A DNA stretch of 64,000 nucleotides from NCBI GenBank assembly GCA_963832715.1, contig CAWHVB010000003.1, forward strand, positions 248,001-312,000, read 5' to 3'. How positions within the stretch are numbered: position 1 is the stretch's first letter; the number at the start of each line of letters is the position of its first letter. Below are positions 8,775-16,433 of this stretch, piece by piece. Below the pieces are notes generated by a model that worked only from the letters and a program-made list of their open reading frames with translations, had not been told where the DNA came from and did no database searches. Origin of the DNA: DATFVA01 sp963832715. GTDB taxonomy: Bacteria > Bacteroidota > Ignavibacteria > Ignavibacteriales > Ignavibacteriaceae. Position numbers and translations under genes: made by a program.

Positions 8775-9887
8775 CTAACGGTTATGTTTTTCCATCATTA
8801 GATTATAAACCTCTGTCAGTACATTTAAAGCAAATTCTGTTTCTTCAAGTGTTCCGGAATTTATCCTGATTCCATTGGGTATACCGAAAGTATTAACGTG
8901 TCTCAGAATCAATCCCCTGTTGAGGCATTCCTCATTAAATTTTGTGGTAAATTCTTCATCCGGAAATAATAAAAGGAAGAAGTTAGCAGCAGAAGGAACA
9001 TAATCGATACCCAGATCATCAAAGCTCTTCTGCATTAAATTCAGTGATTCCTTATTCAGCTCAATTGTTCTATTAAGGAATTCATCATCCTGAAGAGCTG
9101 CGATTGCTGCATCCTGGGCCAGCTGGTTTGGTTCGAACGGGAGCTTAACTTTATACATTTCACGGATAAGATACTCTTTACCGAAGGCAAAACCGATTCT
9201 TATGCCTGCCAGACCGTAAGCCTTGGATAAAGTTCTCAGGACAAGAAGATTATCGAGGTCATAGCTAAGTCCGTTAGGATAACGGGGATTGGATTCTGCA
9301 TATACTGTATAAGCTTCATCAAGTACCACAAGAACCCTATCGGGAATCCGCTCCATAAATTTTTCAAATTCCGTTTTAGTAAACATCGTTCCGGTAGGAT
9401 TATTGGGATTTGCCAGGTAAATAATTTTTGTTTTATTATTTACACTTTCAGCAATGGCATCGAGGTCAAAATGATAATTCTTCAGAGGAACCAATTTCGA
9501 TTTTCGTCCATATTTGTTTGCGTTAACATACCAGCCGATGAATGTACCTTCAGAAGTGATAAATTCATCATCTTCATCGCTGAACGCTGTGATAAGGTAT
9601 TGAAGTAACGAATCTGAACCGCTCCCGGTAACAATCTGTCCCGGCTGTTTACCATACCTGGCAGCTATTGCATTTACAAGTTTATAGGCGGAAGGGTTTG
9701 TGTAACGGTGCAGTTCATTTATGTGTTTCTTTATCTCTTCAATGGCTTTTGGTGAAGGTCCAAGAGGATTCTCGTTTGATGCGAGCTTCACGATCTTCTT
9801 AATCCCCTTTTCACGTGCTAATTCTTCAATTGGTTTACCGGCTTTATACGGCTGAAGATTCCGGATGTGTTCGGGTATTTTTATCAT
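8775..9887 (-). CDS. HisC-like fold-type I aminotransferase, probably acting on aromatic amino acids
   Basis: A 370-residue PLP enzyme with HisC architecture: 'LASNENPLGPSPKAIEEI', the nucleotide-loop region 'IVTGSGSDSLLQYLI', 'YLANPNNPTGT', 'VLDEAYTVY', the PLP lysine in 'LRTLSKAYGLAGIRIGFAFG', and a closing arginine in 'GIRINSGT'. By similarity alone it would be called histidinol-phosphate aminotransferase. No other histidine gene is nearby and it sits inside the tyrosine operon between homogentisate dioxygenase and FAH. HisC-type enzymes commonly accept tyrosine and phenylalanine, so conversion of tyrosine to 4-hydroxyphenylpyruvate is the likely role. A dual role in histidine synthesis remains possible. 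Confidence 0.85.
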   Translation of the reverse strand: MIKIPEHIRNLQPYKAGKPIEELAREKGIKKIVKLASNENPLGPSPKAIEEIKKHINELHRYTNPSAYKLVNAIAARYGKQPGQIVTGSGSDSLLQYLITAFSDEDDEFITSEGTFIGWYVNANKYGRKSKLVPLKNYHFDLDAIAESVNNKTKIIYLANPNNPTGTMFTKTEFEKFMERIPDRVLVVLDEAYTVYAESNPRYPNGLSYDLDNLLVLRTLSKAYGLAGIRIGFAFGKEYLIREMYKVKLPFEPNQLAQDAAIAALQDDEFLNRTIELNKESLNLMQKSFDDLGIDYVPSAANFFLLLFPDEEFTTKFNEECLNRGLILRHVNTFGIPNGIRINSGTLEETEFALNVLTEVYNLMMEKHNR

Positions 9888-9956
9888 TTCATTTCGGTTA
9901 TTATGAATAAAAAGTTATTCCGGATTTCTGTAATCCGGCACAACTAATTTAAGCAA

Positions 9957-11120
9957 TTATTTTTCAAGCCAGGAATGATGATAATCCTCGACCATAGTCT
10001 CCCTGACATTTTTAGTCACTTTCAAAGGTGTAAATGTATCGATCATAACGGCGTATTCATCAGTTTCTTTCTTACCGATCGATGCTTCTGTTTTTCCGGG
10101 CTGAGGGCCATGAGGTATTCCCATCGGGTGGAGGGTGATAGACCCTTCCTTCACCCCTGTTCTTGACATAAAGTCGCCGTACACATAATACAGAACTTCG
10201 TCACTATCTACATTCGAGTGATAGTACGGAGCAGGGATTGATTGGGGATGAAAGTCGAACAATCGGGGAACAAAATTACATACCACAAAATGTTCAGTAG
10301 TAAACATCAGGTGTATAGGAGGAGGCAAGTGTATTTTTCCTACTTTCGGAGCGTATTCTTTGATATTGAATGCGTACGGGTATAAATATCCATCCCAGCC
10401 GACAACATCGAACGGATGATGGGGAAGATGATACTCAAACGTTCGATTGGAAACCTTCAGCATCAGGGGAAAACTTCCCTTTTTATCTACAGGTTCCATA
10501 AATTCCGGCGGCCGGAAATCGCGTTCATAATACGGGGCATCTTCTTTTAACTGTCCATATTCATTCCTGAAGTGAGCAGGGATATCAAAAGGAGTATCTG
10601 ATTCAACAATAAACAGTTTTACGTCGTCAAAACTCTTAAAGTTCATCTGGTAAGTAGTACCCTTCGGGACAACGATATAATCCCATTGCCCGAATTCAAG
10701 CCTTCCGTATTCCGACAGGAACTCGCCCTCACCGTGATGGACGAATAACAGCTCATGCTTATAGCTGTTACGATAGAATAAACCGGTATCCTCAGAAATG
10801 CGTGCAGTTGAAATTATACAGTGCTCATTCTGGAGGAATACATTTCTTGCAGTCAGGAAGTTCCCTTCAGTCTGCTTTGCATCAGTAAAGAAATGGTAGT
10901 ACTGCAGCGGAGCATCGTCCCAGTTATTGGTGGTATCCTTTTCCACTTCCCTTATTGACTCCACCTGGGGAGGCATATAGAGGTGATACTTATTCGAATA
11001 AATTCCCGAAAAACCCTTTGTACTGAAGAGCTCTTCCCGGTATAATGATTTACCATCGGGTTTATAAAAAGTTATATGTCTTTTAGGAGGAACCTTTCCC
11101 ACTCTAACATAGTACGGCAT
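9957..11120 (-). CDS. hmgA: Homogentisate 1,2-dioxygenase
   Basis: A 387-residue cupin-type iron dioxygenase, shorter than the roughly 440-residue proteobacterial and animal enzymes but consistent with other Bacteroidota versions. The C-terminal barrel holds the iron-ligand region 'YYHSNVDSDEVLYY' (His and Glu) and the later His in 'LHPMGIPHGPQPG'. The N-terminus 'PYYVRVGKVPPKRH' is also typical. It opens the homogentisate ring with O2 to give maleylacetoacetate in the cytoplasm. It lies 45 bases after the HPPD gene in the same operon. The missing next step, maleylacetoacetate isomerase, is not in the window. Confidence 0.92.
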   Translation of the reverse strand: MPYYVRVGKVPPKRHITFYKPDGKSLYREELFSTKGFSGIYSNKYHLYMPPQVESIREVEKDTTNNWDDAPLQYYHFFTDAKQTEGNFLTARNVFLQNEHCIISTARISEDTGLFYRNSYKHELLFVHHGEGEFLSEYGRLEFGQWDYIVVPKGTTYQMNFKSFDDVKLFIVESDTPFDIPAHFRNEYGQLKEDAPYYERDFRPPEFMEPVDKKGSFPLMLKVSNRTFEYHLPHHPFDVVGWDGYLYPYAFNIKEYAPKVGKIHLPPPIHLMFTTEHFVVCNFVPRLFDFHPQSIPAPYYHSNVDSDEVLYYVYGDFMSRTGVKEGSITLHPMGIPHGPQPGKTEASIGKKETDEYAVMIDTFTPLKVTKNVRETMVEDYHHSWLEK

Positions 11121-11165
11121 TTCAAACCTCCGGTATTTATTTAAAAAATTTTTAACTAAATCTGA

Positions 11166-12284
11166 TTACTCTCTGTCAAAGTTTCCTCTATCCTGCTGAT
11201 CTCTTTCGATTGATTCAAACAACGCCTGGAAGTTTCCCTGTCCGAATCCTTCAGCACCCTGTTTTCTCTGAATAATTTCATAGAAGAATGTGGGACGGTC
11301 GCCGATTGGTTTTGTAAACAATTGAAGAAGATAGCCTTTCCCTTCGGTATCGCAGAGGATTCCGTATTTCCTTAAGTCTTCTATATCCTCTTCAATATAA
11401 CTTAATTTTTTTTCCTTCAGAATATCATAATAGGAGCCTGGTACAGTGAGGAATTCAACCCCGTTCTTCCTCATGTTATCAATTGTAGTTAGAATATTAT
11501 CTGTTGAAATTGCGATGTGCTGTATACCGGAACCGACATACTCATCAATATATTCCTCTATCTGTGATTTTTTGAGTCCTTCATATGGTTCATTTAATGG
11601 GTTCTTAACTGGAGCCCCATCTTTTGAACGGACGACCTTTGAAAGAAGAGCCGAATACTGGGTTGATATATCCCCTGCTCCAAACTCGATAAAAGTTTCG
11701 AAGTTCAGGGTTTTATTCATGTAATTCTCCCAGAGATTCATTTCATTAGTCCTTACATTACCCACAATATGGTCAACTTCATTCAGACCGGTTTCTTTAG
11801 CTTCAACTTCAATTTTCAGCCTTGGTTCGCTGAAACCCGGCTTGAAAATTCCTTTATAATTATCCCTGTTTATAAAAACAATCTCGGCATCGTCATACAA
11901 TTTTATTGCTGCTTCTTCGACATATCCGTCATCATCGGTTAACTTCTTCGGGGATCTGACCGGTATTCCCCCGTTTGCCACCGCGGTATCAAACGCTTTT
12001 TTAACGTCTTTTACTTTTAATGACCAGCGTTTTACTCCATCACCATGCTGGTGTACAAAATTAGCAACATCAAAATTTGTTGGTTTAACAAAGGATGTTA
12101 CCACAAACTGAAGCTTGTTTTTCACGAGGTAATATGAGACTCTATCTCTGACACCCGTTTCGGGTCCGAGGTAACCTTTTAACTGAAAGCCCATAGCTTT
12201 TGCGTGCCAGTATGCCCACATTTTGGCAGAACCAACATAAAATTCCAGATAATCGTAACCAATAATGCCTAATTGTCCTGACAT
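11166..12284 (-). CDS. hppD: 4-Hydroxyphenylpyruvate dioxygenase
   Basis: A 372-residue vicinal-oxygen-chelate protein with two repeats. The three iron ligands are visible: His in 'EVDHIVGNV', His in 'GIQHIAISTDNI', and Glu in 'PTFFYEIIQRKQ'. The C-terminal gate helix 'GFGQGNFQALFESIERDQ' is characteristic of HPPD and excludes most other family members. It converts 4-hydroxyphenylpyruvate and O2 to homogentisate. It is the first gene of the six-gene operon, so the operon promoter should lie in the 140 bases before its ATG, next to endonuclease III. I could not single out a convincing promoter or operator there. Confidence 0.95.
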   Translation of the reverse strand: MSGQLGIIGYDYLEFYVGSAKMWAYWHAKAMGFQLKGYLGPETGVRDRVSYYLVKNKLQFVVTSFVKPTNFDVANFVHQHGDGVKRWSLKVKDVKKAFDTAVANGGIPVRSPKKLTDDDGYVEEAAIKLYDDAEIVFINRDNYKGIFKPGFSEPRLKIEVEAKETGLNEVDHIVGNVRTNEMNLWENYMNKTLNFETFIEFGAGDISTQYSALLSKVVRSKDGAPVKNPLNEPYEGLKKSQIEEYIDEYVGSGIQHIAISTDNILTTIDNMRKNGVEFLTVPGSYYDILKEKKLSYIEEDIEDLRKYGILCDTEGKGYLLQLFTKPIGDRPTFFYEIIQRKQGAEGFGQGNFQALFESIERDQQDRGNFDRE

Positions 12285-12422
12285 TAAAATTCTCCTGTGA
12301 TTTTTTGATGGATTATTAAAGTAAACTAATTTAAGTGAATTTAGACAAAAATAAAAGAAATGTGCATTTAATAAGGGTTGATAATCTTCTATGTCACAAT
12401 TACTTAGCGATTGCAGCGGTTC

Positions 12423-13148
12423 TCAGGAAACGTTATCCAGCAGCATAAAATGATTTGATCCTTGTTTAACAACCGGGTTAAGATTTTTACCAGGATACAG
12501 GCAAATTTTTACCAGGGGACAAACGGAACATAAAGGCTTTGCCGGTCTGCATATCTCCCTGCCCAGCCTTATGAGATTAGTATGAAACTGATGGGCAATC
12601 CCTTCAGGCAGGTCCTGGTTAAGTATAAAAAAAGTCTTATCGGGAGATTTCGTATCCACAAGACCAATTCTGTTAGCGGTTCGATGAACGTGAGTATCCA
12701 CAGGGCATATATTTCTCCCAAGTGAAAATAAAAGGACGCAACTTGCAGTTTTAATCCCGATACCTTTATAGCCGGAGAGATCCTCAATGATATCAAAATT
12801 GCTTTTTTTATCAAGGTAACTCAAAGAAATGTTCCCCTTGTCCTTTTTTAATTGGCGGAGGAAGTCTTTTATGGCGTTCGATTTCTGTTTTCCCAACCCG
12901 GCGACCTTAATATACTTTTCTATCTTTGAAGCAGGAAGTTTTTCAAGTTCATCCCGGCTGCTGAACTTTTCCTTAAGATTACTAAATGCTTTGTATGAAT
13001 TCCTGTCATTCGTGTTCTGAGAAAGTATGGTAGCAATGAGAAGATCAACAGGATCAGGTGTTTTAGGGTTTTTATGCGGAACGCCGAATTTCTTTACCAG
13101 CAGACTATTTACTTTTTTGATTTTTGAAGCAAGAACCCGAATATTCAT
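12423..13148 (-). CDS. nth: Endonuclease III family DNA glycosylase
   Basis: A 241-residue base-excision-repair glycosylase/AP lyase. It has the helix-hairpin-helix 'LSGYKGIGIKTASCVLLF' with the catalytic lysine, the catalytic aspartate in 'PVDTHVHRTANRIGL', and the 4Fe-4S cluster motif C-x6-C-x2-C-x5-C near residues 205-221. The protein is some 30 residues longer than the E. coli enzyme, mostly at the C-terminus. It should remove oxidised pyrimidines. It is a single gene divergent from glmM; about 340 bases separate them. Confidence 0.9.
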   Translation of the reverse strand: MNIRVLASKIKKVNSLLVKKFGVPHKNPKTPDPVDLLIATILSQNTNDRNSYKAFSNLKEKFSSRDELEKLPASKIEKYIKVAGLGKQKSNAIKDFLRQLKKDKGNISLSYLDKKSNFDIIEDLSGYKGIGIKTASCVLLFSLGRNICPVDTHVHRTANRIGLVDTKSPDKTFFILNQDLPEGIAHQFHTNLIRLGREICRPAKPLCSVCPLVKICLYPGKNLNPVVKQGSNHFMLLDNVS

Positions 13149-13280
13149 TTAAGAATCTATCCTATTAATTTTTCCCTCCATTTTATTACGATTTAATATA
13201 ACCAAAGTATACTAAATTAAAAATTTCGACTTGTTATCCCTTAAACAAAGCGCCGAAGATGAATTTAGAGTACAATTTCA

Positions 13281-13357
13281 GTGTATTCAAAACGTATTCA
13301 AGACGTTTTCAAGACGTATTCAGGACGTATTCAGAACGTATTCAGAACGTTTTCAGG
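13281..13357. repeat. Seven tandem 11-bp repeats between nth and glmM
   Basis: Seven consecutive 11-base units with consensus ACGTATTCARG (variants with TTTT for TATT) run without spacers. The period is close to one DNA turn, so a protein recognising ACGT or TTCA would meet every site on the same face. The array is about 135 bases before the glmM start and 130 bases before the nth start. The rest of this 343-base gap is AT-rich and shows nothing else. Confidence 0.85.
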
Positions 13358-13491
13358 TTATAGTTAGGATGGTTAAGAAAAAACTTAGTGCCATATAATT
13401 TTAATTCTATGATTGAGAAAATTCTGGGGTAAGAATAAGCCGAAATAATCTTATTTTTGTTTTTTGAATTATAAAAATGTGCGGAGGATAA

Positions 13492-14847
13492 ATGTCCACA
13501 TTGATGGTTAGTATTTCAGGAATCCGCGGTATAGTCGGCGATGGATTAGATCCTAATGTTTTAGTCAATTTTACATCTGCCTACGCCGATTTTACGGGTA
13601 AAGGAACTGTTGTTGTAGGACGTGATGCCCGGATTACCGGGGGTATGGTCAACAGAATCGTAACCGCCACTTTAAATGCGAAGGGAATCGATGTAATTGA
13701 TATCGGGATCTGCCCCACCCCAACAGTTCAGTACACTGTAAAAACTCTCAATGCACAGGGAGGAATTGCGATATCAGCAAGTCACAACCCTAATGAATGG
13801 AACGCTCTTAAACTCCTGAATTCCACAGGGCAATTCATGACACCGGAAGAAAATACAGAACTCCTGGAAATACTTAACCTCAGTCAGAATAAATATAAAA
13901 GCTGGAACGAGATCGGGAATACAAGATTCTATGCTGAAGGTATTAAGAAACATATGCAGGACGTACTCAGTATGAAGTACATCGACAAGGAGGCTATAAG
14001 AAAAAGAAAATTCAAAGTGCTGGCTGATTGCGTAAACGGAGCCGGGGTTTATGTTATTCCCGAACTACTTCGGGATTTGGGATGTGAAGTGATTGAATTT
14101 AATTGTGAGAAGACCGGTATCTTTCCCAGACTTCCGGAGCCAATTCCCGAGAATCTGACTAAAACAATGGAAGAAGTAAAAAAGCATAAAGCGGATATTG
14201 GGGTGGTCGTCGACCCGGATGTCGACCGATTAGTACTTATAACCAATACCGGCGAACCTTTCGGCGAGGAAAATACGATCACGCAAGCTGTTAAGTTTAT
14301 ATTATCTAAAGAAAAAGGAAATGTTGTAGTTAATCTTTCCACAACACGAGGGGTTGATGATGTGGCTGAAGCTGAAGGCTGCAAAGTTCTCCGTTCCCCT
14401 GTGGGAGAAGCCAATGTAGTAAAAAAAATGAAAGAGGCAGATGCAGTAATCGGCGGCGAAGGAAGCGGCGGAGTCATATATCCTGCACTTCATTACGGTA
14501 GAGATGCGCTGGTCGGCATTGCCATCACTCTACAGCATCTGCTTGAATCCGGCGGGACAATGGACGAACTTAAGATATCGCTCCCATCCTACTTTATTAC
14601 CAAGAAGAAAATAATGACAGGAGAAAATAATCCTGATGCCGTAATCTCTTCATTGGCGGAAAAATATAAAACCGAAAAAATTAATACAGATGACGGGCTC
14701 AGGATTGATTTTAAGGATCACTGGGTTCATTTTAGAAAATCAAATACAGAGCCGATTATCAGGATAATTACTGAAGCCAAGGATAAAAACACCTCTCAAG
14801 ATTTATCAGAAAGATATGTTGAGGTCATAAAAAAGCTTGCTGGTTAA
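13492..14847 (+). CDS. glmM: Phosphoglucosamine mutase/phosphomannomutase family enzyme
   Basis: A 451-residue alpha-D-phosphohexomutase. The phosphoserine loop is 'ISASHNPNEWN' (about residue 100), the metal loop is 'VDPDVDRLVLI', the sugar-binding loop is 'GGEGSGGVIYPALHYGRDA', and the phosphate-binding loop is 'RKSNTEPIIRIITEA'. The 'MVSISGIRGIVGDGL' N-terminus is typical of the GlmM-like group in Bacteroidota. It likely interconverts glucosamine-6-P and glucosamine-1-P for cell-wall precursors, although some members act on mannose- or glucose-phosphate. GGAGGA lies just before the ATG. It faces the DUF58 gene convergently with a 25-base gap. Confidence 0.85.
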   Translation: MSTLMVSISGIRGIVGDGLDPNVLVNFTSAYADFTGKGTVVVGRDARITGGMVNRIVTATLNAKGIDVIDIGICPTPTVQYTVKTLNAQGGIAISASHNPNEWNALKLLNSTGQFMTPEENTELLEILNLSQNKYKSWNEIGNTRFYAEGIKKHMQDVLSMKYIDKEAIRKRKFKVLADCVNGAGVYVIPELLRDLGCEVIEFNCEKTGIFPRLPEPIPENLTKTMEEVKKHKADIGVVVDPDVDRLVLITNTGEPFGEENTITQAVKFILSKEKGNVVVNLSTTRGVDDVAEAEGCKVLRSPVGEANVVKKMKEADAVIGGEGSGGVIYPALHYGRDALVGIAITLQHLLESGGTMDELKISLPSYFITKKKIMTGENNPDAVISSLAEKYKTEKINTDDGLRIDFKDHWVHFRKSNTEPIIRIITEAKDKNTSQDLSERYVEVIKKLAG

Positions 14848-14872
14848 ATGTAATTACCCCGGAGCGAAATAA

Positions 14873-15781
14873 TCAATAGAGCATACTTCTTTTCTGTATG
14901 TAGCTGAAAAGGGCTTTATCGAAAGGCATCGAAGTGTCTATCAGGTTATATTCAATATTTGAATTAAGGCATTCCTTCTTAATCGTTTCCACAAAGTCTT
15001 TCATAGCCTGCTGGTAAGCTTTTTGTATCTGGTAAGGACGAGTAGTCATTTCCTCATCAGTCTCGAGATCTTTGAATACTGCATCATTGCCGAACGAAAA
15101 ACTTCGTTCAGCCGGATCGAGCAGCTGGAAGACAATCACCTCGTTCTTTTGATACCTGAAATGTTTTAATGCGGATAAAATCGACTTCACATCATCGAAT
15201 AAATCTGAAACTATTATTACCAGTCCCCTTCTCTTAATTTTTTCAGCAATTGAATTGAGGCACGATGCGGTATTCGTCCTGCTTGAAGCTTCCAGGGAAC
15301 TAAGTATTTTAAGGATTTCCTGCAGGTATGTTTTAGCCGCTTTTGGGGGGAAATAACTTTTAATCTCATCAGCGTAGACAGTCAGTCCCACGGCATCCTT
15401 CTGCTTTATCATCAGGTAGCTGAGGGCGGCAACAAGCATAACACCGTAATCAAGTTTAGAGACATTTTTGCCTGAACTATATTTCATAGATTTACTTGAA
15501 TCGAGAAGAATATAGCTCTTTAAATTTGTTTCTTCCTCATACTGTTTAATGAAAAATCTGTCCGATTTGCCGTACACTTTCCAGTCAATATCTTTCAGAC
15601 TATCACCCTGCATGTAGGGACGGTGTTCAGTGAATTCAACGCTGAAGCCATGGTAGGGACTTTTATGGAGTCCTACCATAAAGCCTTCCACCACAAGCCT
15701 GGCTTTTAATTCCAGCGAATTTAACTTAGAGACAACTGAAGGATTAAGATAATTCTTATAATCCTGCGCAGTCTTTGCCAT
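14873..15781 (-). CDS. DUF58 domain protein with VWA-like fold
   Basis: A 302-residue cytoplasmic protein. The DUF58 signature 'GDSLKDIDWKVYGKSDRFFIKQYEEETN' is at about residues 57-84, followed by the metal-site-like 'LLDSSKSM' and 'IVSDLFDD' of a von Willebrand A fold. DUF58 proteins usually sit next to a MoxR AAA+ ATPase and are thought to work with it in metal insertion or complex assembly. No moxR gene is present here. The only neighbour on the same strand is a TPR lipoprotein whose corrected frame ends one base before this ATG, suggesting coupling. Function unknown. Confidence 0.82.
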   Translation of the reverse strand: MAKTAQDYKNYLNPSVVSKLNSLELKARLVVEGFMVGLHKSPYHGFSVEFTEHRPYMQGDSLKDIDWKVYGKSDRFFIKQYEEETNLKSYILLDSSKSMKYSSGKNVSKLDYGVMLVAALSYLMIKQKDAVGLTVYADEIKSYFPPKAAKTYLQEILKILSSLEASSRTNTASCLNSIAEKIKRRGLVIIVSDLFDDVKSILSALKHFRYQKNEVIVFQLLDPAERSFSFGNDAVFKDLETDEEMTTRPYQIQKAYQQAMKDFVETIKKECLNSNIEYNLIDTSMPFDKALFSYIQKRSMLY

Positions 15782-16292
15782 CTAGATATTTTTCTGAGAT
15801 TTATTCTGCAGAATCTGATCGGGGCTTAACCCCATATTTTCAAGTTCTTCTTTGGCAGATGCAGCAAGTTTCATGTTTCGGATATTTTTCAAGGAAGAGG
15901 TTGTAGGTTGAAGTTGCACTCTCAAAATTCTTCAGATCGTTTGCCAGGATGAATCCTGAAAGAAACAAAGCCATCGGGGCTTTAGGATCCCCGGGAAATT
16001 TATTATAAACTTCCCGAAAGGTTTCTTCCGCTTTTTTGAAAGATTCCTTGTCGGATAAGTTTGTCACCATTTTATTCTGATAAAGGGTTGCAATCTGAAA
16101 TAGTGCTTCAGGAGCCTGGGGACTTTCCGGAAATTCATTTACAACGGATTGATAATTATTTACAGCTTCAGTCATTTTCTTGTCCATAACATCTTGCTTA
16201 GCGGCTTTCATATAATCATCAGCAGATTTACTGCTGCACCCGTTCAACAACATTACCCCGGAAAACAGCACAGATAGAATAAAATATTTCAT
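15782..16292 (-). CDS. TPR outer-membrane lipoprotein with one frameshift
   Basis: The gene starts at ATG 16292 with a lipoprotein signal ending in the lipobox LNGC (cysteine at residue 19), followed by TPR-like repeats ('AVNNYQSVVNEFPESPQAPEALFQIATLYQ', 'AEETFREVYNKFPGDPKAPMALFLSGF'). Read as given it stops at 15840 after an odd Cys-rich end. Removing one A at the run at 15869-15871 restores a normal tail (ELAASAKEELENMGL, then about 14 more residues) and moves the stop to 15782-15784, directly before the DUF58 start. It resembles BamD/YbgF-type TPR lipoproteins but I cannot assign it further. The lesion may be a real mutation or a base-call error. Confidence 0.75.
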
Positions 16293-16392
16293 TTTTTCAC
16301 TCTTAGTTAATAAAAAACCGGAGTAAAATTATTAAAATAGAACAGAAGTAGCAATGGAGTAATAATTAATGGATGCTGAAATGAATAAAAAA

Positions 16393-16418
16393 AGCCGGCA
16401 TAAAACCGGCTTTTTTTG
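16393..16418 (-). terminator. Terminator after the first sorting-domain protein gene
   Basis: A short GC-rich hairpin (AGCCGG paired with CCGGCT, 7-base loop) is flanked by A-runs on one side and T-runs on the other, so it can work in both directions. It lies just past the stop of the 686-residue secreted protein. Confidence 0.85.
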
Positions 16419-16433
16419 AGTAAAAATGGAATC

